DNA of 64,000 nucleotides from an uncultured Flavobacteriales bacterium (GTDB lineage Bacteria; Bacteroidota; Bacteroidia; Flavobacteriales; Crocinitomicaceae). The stretch spans positions 10,159-74,158 of the forward strand of contig CAMLFH010000021.1 of the NCBI GenBank assembly GCA_946479285.1. Reading direction: 5' to 3'. The first letter of the stretch is position 1. The number at the start of each line of letters is the position of its first letter. Of the stretch, positions 28,384-37,258 are shown one piece after another. The position numbers and the translations under genes were made by a program. Below the pieces are notes generated by a model. The model made no database searches. It worked only from the letters and a program-made list of their open reading frames with translations, and was not told the origin of the DNA.

Positions 28384-29442
28384 ATGTTTGAAGATTTGAT
28401 CGTCATTGATTGCTCTACGGTATTGGCCGGTCCATCTGTTGGTACTTTTTTTGCAGAATTGGGTGCCGTGGTGACAAAGATTGAAAACCCGGCAATTCCG
28501 GACGTGACCAGGAGCTGGAAACTGGCATCAGAAGATAAAAACACGGCGGTTTCAGCCTATTTTTCATCCGTGAACTACGGAAAACAGTATCAGCAACTCA
28601 ATTTTAAGGACGAAACCCAGCTTGCTCAATTAATCGAACAGCTTAAATCGGCTGATATTTTCCTGAGCAATTTCAAAAAAGGAGACGCGGAGAAATTCGG
28701 ATTAAGCGATGAATATTTACAATCCATCAATCCGAAATTGATTATTGGAAAAATCTCCGGATTCGGTTCGCAGAGCGATCGTGTTGCTTACGACCTGATC
28801 CTTCAGGCAGAAACAGGCTTTATGTCCATGAACGGAACTTCATCATCCGGACCGGTGAAAATGCCTGTGGCATTCATAGACGTGCTGGCAGCTCATCAAT
28901 TGAAAGAAGGCATTTTGACAGCTTTATTGAAGCGGACGAAAACCCGGAAAGGATCTGTTGTTTCAGTATCTTTATACGATGCGGCAATTTCTTCACTGGC
29001 AAACCAGGCTTCCAATTATTTAATGCAGGGACATATTCCGCAACGAATCGGGAGTCTGCATCCGAATATTGCTCCATACGGGGAAATTTTCACTACCAAA
29101 GACGAAAAACTGATCACTTTTGCCATTGGAAGCAACAGACATTTCCAACTTCTTTGCGAATTTTTAGGTCTTTCGAATCTTGTTTCCGATACCCGCTTTT
29201 CAGAAAATGTGGAACGGGTTAAAAACAGGTCCGAACTTCAGGAACTGATCCAGGAAATCATTTCGCGTTTTAATTCCGAAAATATTCTTGAATTTATGCA
29301 TGCACATTTCGTACCGGCAGGAACTATTCGCAATCTGGAAGAGGTTTTCCGCGAACCGAAAGCACAAGAACTGGTTCGAACCGAAACTATTGAAAATATT
29401 CCGACAAAGCGCATATCACAAATTGCTTTTAAAGTAAAGTAA
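28384..29442 (+). CDS. Class III CoA-transferase (CaiB/BaiF family)
   Basis: A 352-residue family III CoA-transferase, which moves CoA between acyl groups; the same fold includes alpha-methylacyl-CoA racemase. The N-terminus has the typical DLIVIDCSTVLAGPSVGTFFAELGA. The expected catalytic Asp is Asp166 in MPVAFIDVLAAH. The C-terminal half contains HPNIAPYGEIFTTKD. The protein is somewhat shorter than the usual 380-420 residues but no domain seems missing. Its stop shares a base with the start of the GNAT gene, so the two are translationally coupled. Substrate cannot be assigned. Confidence 0.9.
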   Translation: MFEDLIVIDCSTVLAGPSVGTFFAELGAVVTKIENPAIPDVTRSWKLASEDKNTAVSAYFSSVNYGKQYQQLNFKDETQLAQLIEQLKSADIFLSNFKKGDAEKFGLSDEYLQSINPKLIIGKISGFGSQSDRVAYDLILQAETGFMSMNGTSSSGPVKMPVAFIDVLAAHQLKEGILTALLKRTKTRKGSVVSVSLYDAAISSLANQASNYLMQGHIPQRIGSLHPNIAPYGEIFTTKDEKLITFAIGSNRHFQLLCEFLGLSNLVSDTRFSENVERVKNRSELQELIQEIISRFNSENILEFMHAHFVPAGTIRNLEEVFREPKAQELVRTETIENIPTKRISQIAFKVK

Positions 29443-29876
29443 TGATTGAAGTTAAAACTCCGCTATCAAAAAAAGAGTGGGAAGATTACTACGACCTGCG
29501 CTATCGCATATTGAGAGAACCTTTAGGAAAAGAAAGAGGTTCCGAACGAAATGAAGGCGATGATAACGGAACTCATTTCGCGTTGTATCAACATAAAGTC
29601 TTAATTGCCGTTGCCCGACTGGATCGTGTTGACAAAACAACTTGCCAGGCACGATTTGTAGCTGTTGAAAGCAAGCTGCAAGGCTTAGGTTACGGTCGGA
29701 AAATTATGACTGCTCTGGAAAATGAAGCTCTTGGTTTGGGGTTTCAGAAACTGATCCTGCATGCACGCGATTACGCACTTCCTTTCTACGAAAAATTGGG
29801 TTATACACTCATTGGTCCTTCCTACAAATTATTCGATGTCTTACAACACTTTGAAATGTTCCGGATCTTAGCGTAA
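29442..29876 (+). CDS. GNAT-family N-acetyltransferase
   Basis: A 144-residue acetyltransferase. The acetyl-CoA binding loop is QGLGYGRKIMTALE (about 82-95), and the C-terminal HARDYALPFYEKLGYTLIG matches motif B of the ElaA/GNAT type. The ATG overlaps the CoA-transferase stop by one base. Its 3' end overlaps the 3' end of the opposite-strand histidine kinase by 9 bases. Likely a small-molecule or protein N-acetyltransferase; substrate unknown. Confidence 0.9.
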   Translation: MIEVKTPLSKKEWEDYYDLRYRILREPLGKERGSERNEGDDNGTHFALYQHKVLIAVARLDRVDKTTCQARFVAVESKLQGLGYGRKIMTALENEALGLGFQKLILHARDYALPFYEKLGYTLIGPSYKLFDVLQHFEMFRILA

Positions 29877-31367
29877 AGAGAACGAAACACAGATTTTCAT
29901 TCCGTTTGTACCATCGATATCCAGGTTACCATTCAGGTGCTCCACCATTCCACGAATAATTTCCACACCACTTCCGGATAATTCACGGTTTTCTTTGATT
30001 CCTCTTCCGTTATCGGAAATCTCCAATACACCTTTCGGGCCCTGCATTTGAAAATCAATGCGGATAACACCAATTTCATTTTCTCCAAAAGCATGCTTGT
30101 AAGAATTCAAAACAGCTTCATTGATAATCACCCCGATCGACATCGCCAGGGAACTTTTCACTTCACAACTATCAATACTGGTCAATAATTGCAATTGTTT
30201 CTGCGGAAAAGAAAGACTTTCGCGTAAACTTTGCACCAACCTGTTTATATACTGATTCAGGGAAATGCGCAAATTCTTCGAATTCTCGGTCAACAATTCG
30301 TGCAAACTCAAAATACTTTGGACCCGGCTTACCGAATCCAGCATCAGGTTTTTATGGTAGGAATCCCTGGCTTTGCTGACCTGGATGTTCAACAAACTTG
30401 TAGTGATTTTCAGATTGTTTACAATGCGGTGATTCGTTTCACTTAATAAACGTTTTTGCTGACGTAAAGCCGCTTCTAACTCTTGCTGAGCCAGTTTTCG
30501 TTTATGCGTTTCCACCGCCAATGAAACCATTTGTGCCGCAATTAAACCAAACTTCTGATCGTTTAACGACCAATTTCGCGTTTGTTTCACCTGTTCAAAA
30601 CAAATCACACCGATAATTTCTCCTTCGGAACGCAATGGAATATCCATCACCGAAACGATTCCGTTTGGGACCAAATACGCATCGTTCAACTCAGAAGTGT
30701 AAGGTGACGTTTGGGCATTAGTAGCTATAATGATCTTTTCCGTTTCGAAAAGCATAAAGTAAGTCGGCATCTCAATAACCGGCAGCGATTCCTGCGGGAT
30801 CATTTTTCCTACTCGTGTGTCGTAATTTCCAACGCACTCAATATGCTCGTGGGAATCGTCAAAAAGCCAGGCATTCACCCGGGTTGCTCCCACAGCTTTG
30901 GAAGACATTTCCAGGATTTCATAAATCGCATCGTAAAGTTTCCCGCTTCGGATTTTCTTCGACTTGGAAAGTAATTCGATCGTTAGAGTCTTACGAAGTA
31001 AATCTCTTCTTTTTCGTTCGATTTGAGTGGCGTCCACCAAACTTCCAAGCACCAGATATTCATTTTCTCCTACTTTCCAGGCCGCCATTCTCATGCGGGC
31101 TGTAAAAACTCCGCTTGATCTTTTCAAAACCACCTGTAAATCCATGTAGCGCGAAGTATTCAAATCCCCCAGGAAATGTTCGATGCGGTCATGTTCGTAA
31201 GTTAAATGCTGATTAATAGTTGTTCCTATCAACGATTCTTTTTCCAGTAACTTTTCCAGGTCAAATGACGCATGAAGGATCATTCCTGTTTGGTCAAAAA
31301 TCACCAAGCTCTCATCCATTCCTGAGATGAGCTTACGAAGAGTAGAAAGAATATCGTGTTGTGCCAT
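29868..31367 (-). CDS. PAS-GAF sensor histidine kinase, HisKA_2 type
   Basis: A 499-residue cytoplasmic kinase with no transmembrane segment or signal peptide. Residues about 10-120 are a PAS domain. Residues about 145-285 are a GAF domain (GIVSVMDIPLRSEGEIIGVICFE). The HisKA_2 dimerisation domain carries the phospho-acceptor His313 (LLSETNHRIVNNLK), followed by a HATPase with NEAVLNSYKHAF and DNGRGI boxes. The kinase is an orphan: no response regulator is adjacent. The GAF/PAS combination suggests a small-molecule, redox or light input, not determined here. It has its own promoter. Confidence 0.92.
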   Translation of the reverse strand: MAQHDILSTLRKLISGMDESLVIFDQTGMILHASFDLEKLLEKESLIGTTINQHLTYEHDRIEHFLGDLNTSRYMDLQVVLKRSSGVFTARMRMAAWKVGENEYLVLGSLVDATQIERKRRDLLRKTLTIELLSKSKKIRSGKLYDAIYEILEMSSKAVGATRVNAWLFDDSHEHIECVGNYDTRVGKMIPQESLPVIEMPTYFMLFETEKIIIATNAQTSPYTSELNDAYLVPNGIVSVMDIPLRSEGEIIGVICFEQVKQTRNWSLNDQKFGLIAAQMVSLAVETHKRKLAQQELEAALRQQKRLLSETNHRIVNNLKITTSLLNIQVSKARDSYHKNLMLDSVSRVQSILSLHELLTENSKNLRISLNQYINRLVQSLRESLSFPQKQLQLLTSIDSCEVKSSLAMSIGVIINEAVLNSYKHAFGENEIGVIRIDFQMQGPKGVLEISDNGRGIKENRELSGSGVEIIRGMVEHLNGNLDIDGTNGMKICVSFSLR

Positions 31368-31383
31368 AGCAGTTTACAATGTT

Positions 31384-31418
31384 CAAATGTAGTCCATTTT
31401 CTCTTACCCGGGTGACAA
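31384..31418 (-). promoter_or_regulatory. Promoter of the PAS-GAF kinase
   Basis: Minus strand: TTG (31416-31418), a 24-base spacer, then TACATTTG (31384-31391), a perfect -7 box. The ATG lies 16 bases further on. Confidence 0.55.
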
Positions 31419-31534
31419 TTACCACTAAGTTTTTAGTAAATTTATCGTACGTTGTATTACAATGAGCAAACTGCTGTTTTAACTGGAAATTTCCGTAAAT
31501 TAACAGACATATCAATTAAACACTTAAAAGCTCA

Positions 31535-31598
31535 CTTCGACTTCGCTCAGTGTCCTTTTTTAATTTTGGAAACCAGAGGTGACTGAGCGGAGTCGAAG
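31535..31598. repeat. Dispersed-type imperfect inverted repeat
   Basis: Left arm 31535-31555 begins CTTCGACTTCGCTCAGTG; right arm 31578-31598 ends GACTGAGCGGAGTCGAAG. The 21-base arms match at 18 positions around a 22-base T-rich centre. The CTTCGACTnCGCTCAGT type is familiar from intergenic repeats in Bacteroidota and other bacteria. It ends more than 100 bases before the next start. Confidence 0.65.
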
Positions 31599-31640
31599 GC
31601 AGAATTGCTTAAACTTTTTTCAAATAAAATATTGCTATGC

Positions 31641-31671
31641 TTGCATAATAATATTTTATACTTTATATTTA
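31641..31671 (+). promoter_or_regulatory. Likely promoter of the acyl-CoA dehydrogenase gene
   Basis: TTG (31641-31643), a 20-base spacer, then TATATTTA (31664-31671), one mismatch from the -7 consensus. The ATG is 34 bases downstream. Confidence 0.45.
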
Positions 31672-31705
31672 GCACAAGAAACGAAATTAAAAACAATAGA
31701 TAATT

Positions 31706-33484
31706 ATGTCACAAGCTATCAAAGGCGGAGAGTTTATCATCCGCGATGTAACCCACGAAGAAATATTCACCCCGGAAGAATGGTCGGAAGAGCAGCGCAT
31801 GATTGCTCAAACTTGTGATGATTTTATCGAACAGGAAATTTCTCCGCTTTTGGAGCGCATTGATAAAATGGAAGAAGGATTGATGCCTTCATTGCTTCAA
31901 AAAGCCGGTGAATTGGGAATGCTGGGTTTATCCGTTCCCGAGGACCTGGGCGGAATGGGCGTTGATTTTAAAACATCGCTTTTAGCTACTGAGCATTTAG
32001 GAAAAGGCCACTCCTTCTCTGTCGCATACGGCGCTCACACAGGAATTGGTACTTTGCCATTGTTGTATTACGGAAATGCAGAACAAAAAGCGAAATACAT
32101 TCCAAAGCTTGCAAGCGGTGAATGGAAAGCAGCTTATTGTTTGACAGAACCAAGTGCAGGATCGGATGCTAATTCCGGGAAAACAAAAGCGGTCCTTACA
32201 CCGGATGGTAAACATTATGTGCTGAACGGACAAAAAATGTGGATCACAAACGGTGGATTTGCGAATTTCTTTACCGTCTTTGCAAAAATCGATGATGATA
32301 AAAATCTTTCCGCATTTTTGGTCGAAGCAGATTCGGAAGGAATCAGTTTGAATCCGGAAGAAAAGAAAATGGGGATCAAAGGCTCATCAACCCGTCAGGT
32401 ATTCTTTAATAACGTGAAAGTACCGGTTGAAAATATGCTTTCGGAACGGGAAAATGGCTTTAAGATCGCATTGAACATTTTGAATATCGGTCGTATTAAA
32501 TTGGCAGCCGGCGTATTGGGAGGTGCAAAACAAACGATTACGGATTCAATCCGCTATTCCAATGAACGAGAGCAGTTTGGAAGAAACATCTCTAAATACG
32601 GAGCAATCCGTTTCAAAATTGCTGAACAGGCAATCCGAACATATGTAGCTGAATCGGCAATTTATCGTGCTGGTCAGAATATCGACGATGCCATCCAGGC
32701 TTTAGTGGCTGGAGGAATGGAAAAAGGTCCGGCTACTTTGAAAGGAATTGAACAATTCGCTCCCGAATGTGCGATTTTGAAAGTTGCAGGATCAGAGTGT
32801 TTAGACTATGTGGCTGACGAAGGAGTTCAAATTTTCGGGGGAATGGGATATTCTGCTGAATCTTCTGTTGAGAAAGCATACCGCGATTCCCGCATCAACC
32901 GAATCTTTGAAGGAACAAATGAAATTAACCGTTTATTGATCGTTGACATGGTATTGCGTCGCGCAATGAAAGGTGAATTGGATTTGATGGGTCCCGCAAT
33001 GAAAGTAGCATCCGAATTAATGAGCATTCCTGAAATGACTGAATTGGGTTCAAGCCCTTTGGCTGCTCAACGCCAGGCTCTTTCCGGATTCAAAAAAACA
33101 ATCCTGATGGTAGCTGGTTCGGCAGTTCAAAAATTGATGCAGACCATGTCCAAAGAACAGGAAATCCTGATGAATATTGCCGACATCGCAATTTGGGTTT
33201 ACCAGGCTGAATCTGTGTTGCTTCGTGTAGAGAAATTGATCGAAAAACAAGGGGAAGCTGCTGCAGCCATTCCAATTTCGATTGTGAAAACTTATTTCTA
33301 CGATGTTGCAGAGTTGATTGACAAAGCAGCTAAAGATGCAATCTACAGTTTCGCCGAAGGTGATGAATCGCGTATGATGGTCACAGGTGTAAAACGTTTC
33401 ACGAAAATTGATCCGATTAACCCGAAAAACGAAAGACAGGCAATCGCTCAATATTTGATTGACAAGAACGCATATACTTTGTAA
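31706..33484 (+). CDS. Acyl-CoA dehydrogenase, long (VLCAD/ACAD9-like) form
   Basis: A 592-residue FAD-dependent acyl-CoA dehydrogenase of fatty-acid beta-oxidation. FAD/substrate motifs: YCLTEPSAGSDANSGKT (about 147-163) and KMWITNGGFANFF (about 176-188). The expected catalytic Glu is Glu402 in IFEGTNEINRLL, the position used by very-long-chain enzymes. A C-terminal extension of about 170 residues beyond the ordinary ACAD core matches the VLCAD-like class common in Bacteroidota. It is monocistronic, with its own promoter and a strong terminator. Confidence 0.95.
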   Translation: MSQAIKGGEFIIRDVTHEEIFTPEEWSEEQRMIAQTCDDFIEQEISPLLERIDKMEEGLMPSLLQKAGELGMLGLSVPEDLGGMGVDFKTSLLATEHLGKGHSFSVAYGAHTGIGTLPLLYYGNAEQKAKYIPKLASGEWKAAYCLTEPSAGSDANSGKTKAVLTPDGKHYVLNGQKMWITNGGFANFFTVFAKIDDDKNLSAFLVEADSEGISLNPEEKKMGIKGSSTRQVFFNNVKVPVENMLSERENGFKIALNILNIGRIKLAAGVLGGAKQTITDSIRYSNEREQFGRNISKYGAIRFKIAEQAIRTYVAESAIYRAGQNIDDAIQALVAGGMEKGPATLKGIEQFAPECAILKVAGSECLDYVADEGVQIFGGMGYSAESSVEKAYRDSRINRIFEGTNEINRLLIVDMVLRRAMKGELDLMGPAMKVASELMSIPEMTELGSSPLAAQRQALSGFKKTILMVAGSAVQKLMQTMSKEQEILMNIADIAIWVYQAESVLLRVEKLIEKQGEAAAAIPISIVKTYFYDVAELIDKAAKDAIYSFAEGDESRMMVTGVKRFTKIDPINPKNERQAIAQYLIDKNAYTL

Positions 33485-33505
33485 TCCTTTCTGAATTGCA
33501 TCGCT

Positions 33506-33539
33506 AAAAGCCAACTGTATAAACAGTTGGCTTTTTTTT
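33506..33539 (+). terminator. Intrinsic terminator of the acyl-CoA dehydrogenase gene
   Basis: aaaagccaactgt (33506-33518) pairs perfectly with acagttggctttt (33523-33535). The loop is 4 bases and further T's follow. Confidence 0.9.
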
Positions 33540-33583
33540 ATGGTTTTATGCCCCTAAAACAGCTTCTTATGACATTGAGACAT

Positions 33584-33612
33584 TTGAAATGGATGAATAT
33601 TCTGTACTTTTG
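33584..33612 (+). promoter_or_regulatory. Promoter of T9SS cargo gene at 33633
   Basis: TTG (33584-33586), an 18-base spacer, then TACTTTTG (33605-33612), a perfect -7 box. The ATG follows 20 bases later. Confidence 0.7.
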
Positions 33613-33632
33613 ACATTCTATTACCAATTATT

Positions 33633-35999
33633 ATGAAAAAACACATACTATTCATTACCTCTTTTGTGAGCTTTTTGAGTTTTTCACAAACTTATTTCCT
33701 CGAAGATTTTGACGGTATTCCCGGACCAACAGCAGGCGGACCCGGAACTTATAATTTTGCGCCTGGATTTCTTAAGAGAAATGTGGACAACCGAACCCCG
33801 GCTGCGAGTGTCACTTACGTAAATGAAGCCTGGGAAAGAAGAGAGGATTTCGCACAAAACGTTTCAGATTCAGTTGCATTCAGTAATTCTTTTTATACTC
33901 CAACCGGAGATGCAAATGATTTCATGTGGATCCCTGCTCAGGTAATACAACCAAATACCACACTCTTTTGGAATGCAAAAGCGTACGATCCGGCCTATGC
34001 GGATGGATATGAAGTCCGTATTATGACCGTTGCTCCAACCGGTGGTACAGCGGTTATTGGAAATCAGCTGAGTAATTCCACAGTCCTGTTTTCAACTGCT
34101 GCGGAGAGTTCAACATGGGCAAACCATTCCGTTCCTTTAAATGCTTTTGTCGGACAAACCGTTTACATTGGCTTTAGAAATAACTCCAATGACAAATTCA
34201 TTTTAGTTATTGACGATATTGAATTGCGCGTCATTAACAATTTTGATTTGGAAGCTATTACACCGACTCAAAATCCTTATACGATAGCACCGGCAAATCA
34301 ATTAACGACTCCTCAAAATTTCAAATTGCAAGCAGCTATCAAAAATAATGGCCTGCAAACGATGACGAATGTTGCTATGAGCTGTCAGGTTATCAAAGAC
34401 GGTGTTTTGGAAACAACCGTTACCAGTAGTATTCTGCCTTCATTGGCATCAGGGGCTACCTCTGCACTTATGACTGCAAACTATACCCCCACTTCCAATG
34501 GCGTTTATACTTTCAAGTATTTTCCGGTTGCAACCGAATTGGATATGAACACTTCGAATGACACCATTCTATCAGCAATTCCAATTACTGTAACGGATGC
34601 TGAAATGGCAAGGGACAATGGGATTATTGTTGGTGAGCTTGGAATTGGCACCGGAACCGGCGGGTTTATCGGTCAACTCTTCAACATCGAAAATACAACC
34701 TCTCTAACAAATGTCAAAGTACACTTCACCAGAGGATATACCGGTAAAAAATTGGCAACTGCCATTTTCAATACCAATGGCAGCGGTGTGCCAACCACCT
34801 TCTTAGGGTCAACAGACACACTTCTTTACATTGATGATAGTGCCAGAACATACATTCTTCCGATGCACGGAGGTCCTTTAACCCTTGCACCTGGAAAATA
34901 TGGATTTATTCAAATCGAATTTGATTCTACCTTGGCTCTTGCACAAACATCTGCTATCTTTCAGTCAAACACTGTCTTTGTTAAATGGCCCGCGAACGGA
35001 CCAAACTTTACTCCTATTGAAACCTTTGGGGGAAATTTTGCAAAAACTTTCGTTATCAGACCTCAATTTGATATCTGTTTCGGAGAAATCGGTGGAACAC
35101 TTGCTTCATCCGCCAATTCAACCTGTGAGCTTGCAAATGGAACTGCAACAATCACTTTAGAACCTGGCTATTCCATAGAATGGGAAAATACCAGTACAAA
35201 TCCGTCCATTTCCGGTTTAAATGCAGGGTTTCACACGTATACCATTTCAAACGGAGACTGTTCATTCATTGACTCGATTGAAATTACTACGACTCAGAAT
35301 CCGGATGTCACGATTTTATCTTCAACCGATCCGCTATGTGTTGGTGATTCAGGGCAAATTGAAATTGACATTCAAAATGGTCAAGCGCCTTATGCTATTA
35401 GCTGGAATGCGGGTATCGGTTCAAATATATTAACCGGACCGGCAGGAACTTATACTGCTACAATTACAGATGCAAATGGATGTATTTCAACGATTTCGGA
35501 CAGCTTATCGGATCCAACTTCTATCGAAGCAAATCCAACAAACACCAGTAGTACATGCTCAAACTGTCCGGATGGAACTGCAAGCGTTTCTCCCACAGGT
35601 GGAGCGGGATCATATTCCTATTTATGGAGTAATGGTGGAACTACCAGTTCGATTACAAACCTGCTTCCGGGAACTTATACGGTTAGTATCACAGACGCAA
35701 ACGGTTGTGAATTGACAGAATCTATAACTGTCAACTTCTCTTCACTTGGAGTGGATGAATTGCTGCAATTCGGAGTGACGGTTTACCCGAATCCGGCAAC
35801 TGATTTCATCAAAATAGAATCGACGAAAAGCATGATAGAACGAGTAGAACTGACAGATAATTCAGGTCGTTTGGTTCTGGAAACTACTTTTGATGATAAA
35901 ATGGGTCAGATCGAAACAAGTCAATTGGCGAAAGGTAATTACCAGTTGATCGTGAGAACTGCTGATCAGGTTTTCAAAGTTCAGATCGTTAAGCAATAG
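33633..35999 (+). CDS. T9SS type A secreted protein with choice-of-anchor and SprB-like repeats
   Basis: A 788-residue exported protein. The signal peptide is at 1-18 (MKKHILFITSFVSFLSFSQ). The first 200 residues form a choice-of-anchor J-like domain (YFLEDFDG, VIDDIELRV). Further beta-sandwich domains follow, then two SprB-type repeats (about 590-705; GTYTATITDANGC and GTYTVSITDANGC) as in the gliding adhesin SprB. The last 80 residues are a type A sorting domain (VTVYPNPATDFIKI to VQIVKQ). It is monocistronic, with promoter and terminator. Likely surface-exposed; an adhesion role is inferred from the repeats only. Confidence 0.88.
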   Translation: MKKHILFITSFVSFLSFSQTYFLEDFDGIPGPTAGGPGTYNFAPGFLKRNVDNRTPAASVTYVNEAWERREDFAQNVSDSVAFSNSFYTPTGDANDFMWIPAQVIQPNTTLFWNAKAYDPAYADGYEVRIMTVAPTGGTAVIGNQLSNSTVLFSTAAESSTWANHSVPLNAFVGQTVYIGFRNNSNDKFILVIDDIELRVINNFDLEAITPTQNPYTIAPANQLTTPQNFKLQAAIKNNGLQTMTNVAMSCQVIKDGVLETTVTSSILPSLASGATSALMTANYTPTSNGVYTFKYFPVATELDMNTSNDTILSAIPITVTDAEMARDNGIIVGELGIGTGTGGFIGQLFNIENTTSLTNVKVHFTRGYTGKKLATAIFNTNGSGVPTTFLGSTDTLLYIDDSARTYILPMHGGPLTLAPGKYGFIQIEFDSTLALAQTSAIFQSNTVFVKWPANGPNFTPIETFGGNFAKTFVIRPQFDICFGEIGGTLASSANSTCELANGTATITLEPGYSIEWENTSTNPSISGLNAGFHTYTISNGDCSFIDSIEITTTQNPDVTILSSTDPLCVGDSGQIEIDIQNGQAPYAISWNAGIGSNILTGPAGTYTATITDANGCISTISDSLSDPTSIEANPTNTSSTCSNCPDGTASVSPTGGAGSYSYLWSNGGTTSSITNLLPGTYTVSITDANGCELTESITVNFSSLGVDELLQFGVTVYPNPATDFIKIESTKSMIERVELTDNSGRLVLETTFDDKMGQIETSQLAKGNYQLIVRTADQVFKVQIVKQ

Positions 36000-36043
36000 C
36001 ATTCGCCACCACGGATTTTGAATCATTAAAAAACAGAACATAA

Positions 36044-36074
36044 AAAAACCCCGACCATAAATGTCGGGGTTTTT
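36044..36074. terminator. Bidirectional intrinsic terminator
   Basis: aaaaaccccgac (36044-36055) pairs with gtcggggttttt (36063-36074) around a 7-base loop. T runs are present in both directions, serving the T9SS gene on the left and the small secreted gene on the right. Confidence 0.92.
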
Positions 36075-36119
36075 AATTTATATTAAAGATTTGTTTTCCT
36101 TCGTAAACGGCGTTTACCC

Positions 36120-36479
36120 TTACTTCAAATATTTCTCTTTCATATCCATGAAAGTCATGTTCTCACTTCCAACGTTAATTGTACGTAAGTCCAAAGCTAC
36201 CAACAGACGATTAACCACATTTATATTCGGATCTTCATTCTTTAGCAAAGTTACTTTTAAGACATCCGTTGACTCGTTGAAAGAAACTGAGAAATAGTCT
36301 TTGTAATAACCCTTCACAGCATCCACTTTTTCAGCCGTAATATTTTCCGGCACTGAAAAATCATATACTCCGCTTGATTTAGCCGCTTTCAATTGCGATG
36401 CACTAATTGAAGCAGAATTTTGACTAAAAGCAAAAGAACTTGCCAAAGACAAAACGAATATCATTGCTAACTTTTTCAT
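36120..36479 (-). CDS. Small secreted protein of unknown function
   Basis: A 119-residue protein with a clear signal peptide (MKKLAMIFVLSLASSFAFSQ) and a 99-residue mature domain of alternating helices and strands (ENITAEKVDAVKGYYKDYF, SVSFNESTDVLKVTLL). It has no Cys, no T9SS domain and no recognised family. It stands alone, convergent with the T9SS gene (shared terminator) and divergent from rnhB. Periplasmic location is likely. Confidence 0.72.
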   Translation of the reverse strand: MKKLAMIFVLSLASSFAFSQNSASISASQLKAAKSSGVYDFSVPENITAEKVDAVKGYYKDYFSVSFNESTDVLKVTLLKNEDPNINVVNRLLVALDLRTINVGSENMTFMDMKEKYLK

Positions 36480-36556
36480 AATTCTATAACAGTTTAGTAA
36501 GTAGACGTAATAATAAACCTAAAGGTTGTACGTGATAAATATACAATTATTTTAAT

Positions 36557-36564
36557 AACATTTG
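36557..36564 (+). promoter_or_regulatory. -7-like box AACATTTG before rnhB, leaderless spacing
   Basis: One mismatch (first T to A) from TAnnTTTG, ending 4 bases before the ATG. Confidence 0.4.
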
Positions 36565-36568
36565 CATT

Positions 36569-37177
36569 ATGCAACTATTAGACCATTTTGATGAAACAAA
36601 GTTGGAAGCCGGGTGCGACGAAGCCGGGAGAGGCTGTCTGGCCGGGCCTGTGGTTTGTGCTTCAGTAATTCTTCCAAAAGGATTTTCCCATCCTTTGCTG
36701 AACGATTCTAAACAGATTTCTGAAAAAAGCAGAAATTTATTACGTCCGATTATTGAACAAGAGGCCCTTGCATTCTCCGTTCAGTTTCTTCAACCCGATG
36801 AAATTGCAGTATTGAATATATTAAAAGCTTCATTAACGGGCATGCATCGTGCAGCAATGAATCTAAAAGTGAAACCTGAACTTTTGCTTATTGATGGAAA
36901 CAAAGCACTCTTGTCGCATGAAATTCCTTCGGTTCCTATTATTAAAGGTGACGGAAAATACAAAAATATTGCAGCCGCTTCCATCCTTGCAAAAACCTAT
37001 CGGGATGAATACATGGAACATCTCCACGAAGAATTCCCGCATTATCAATGGAAAGTAAATAAAGGATATCCTACCAAAGTTCACCGGGAAGCCATTGAAA
37101 TTCACGGAGCCTGTATTCACCATCGCCTTGGGTTTAATCTTCTTGGCCACGGACAATTATCACTATTCATGGAGTAA
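36569..37177 (+). CDS. rnhB: Ribonuclease HII
   Basis: A 202-residue RNase HII, which cleaves RNA in RNA-DNA hybrids and removes single ribonucleotides from DNA. The metal-binding signature [14 protein letters not shown] is at residues 15-28 (Asp17, Glu18). A further conserved acidic residue lies in ELLLIDGNK (about 106-114), and the [15 protein letters not shown] segment is at about 134-148. The length is typical. An unknown anchored protein begins 81 bases downstream. Confidence 0.97.
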   Translation: MQLLDHFDETKLEAGCDEAGRGCLAGPVVCASVILPKGFSHPLLNDSKQISEKSRNLLRPIIEQEALAFSVQFLQPDEIAVLNILKASLTGMHRAAMNLKVKPELLLIDGNKALLSHEIPSVPIIKGDGKYKNIAAASILAKTYRDEYMEHLHEEFPHYQWKVNKGYPTKVHREAIEIHGACIHHRLGFNLLGHGQLSLFME

Positions 37178-37233
37178 ACACTCAGCTGTTAACTACTTCG
37201 CAAGAAAGATGCGAACCGAGGGAAACGAAGAGC

Positions 37234-37241
37234 TATTTTTG
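37234..37241 (+). promoter_or_regulatory. -7 box TATTTTTG before the 37259 gene
   Basis: A perfect -7 consensus, 17 bases before the ATG, suggesting that the unknown-protein/OmpA pair has its own promoter. No good -33 TTG. Confidence 0.45.
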
Positions 37242-37258
37242 AAACATAGTTCCAAATT

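Larger units (their letters stand above)
31368..31705. other. 338-base intergenic control region
   Basis: This divergent gap holds the kinase promoter on the left, a large imperfect inverted repeat in the middle (31535-31598) and the likely acyl-CoA dehydrogenase promoter on the right. I see no credible small gene in it. Confidence 0.6.

Noticed and set aside
31579..31818. 79-codon frame before the acyl-CoA dehydrogenase
   Set aside because: It overlaps the intergenic inverted repeat and the real gene in another frame.
36061..36297. Plus-strand frame opposite the small secreted gene
   Set aside because: It begins in the terminator and mirrors the minus-strand gene, which has a clear signal peptide.
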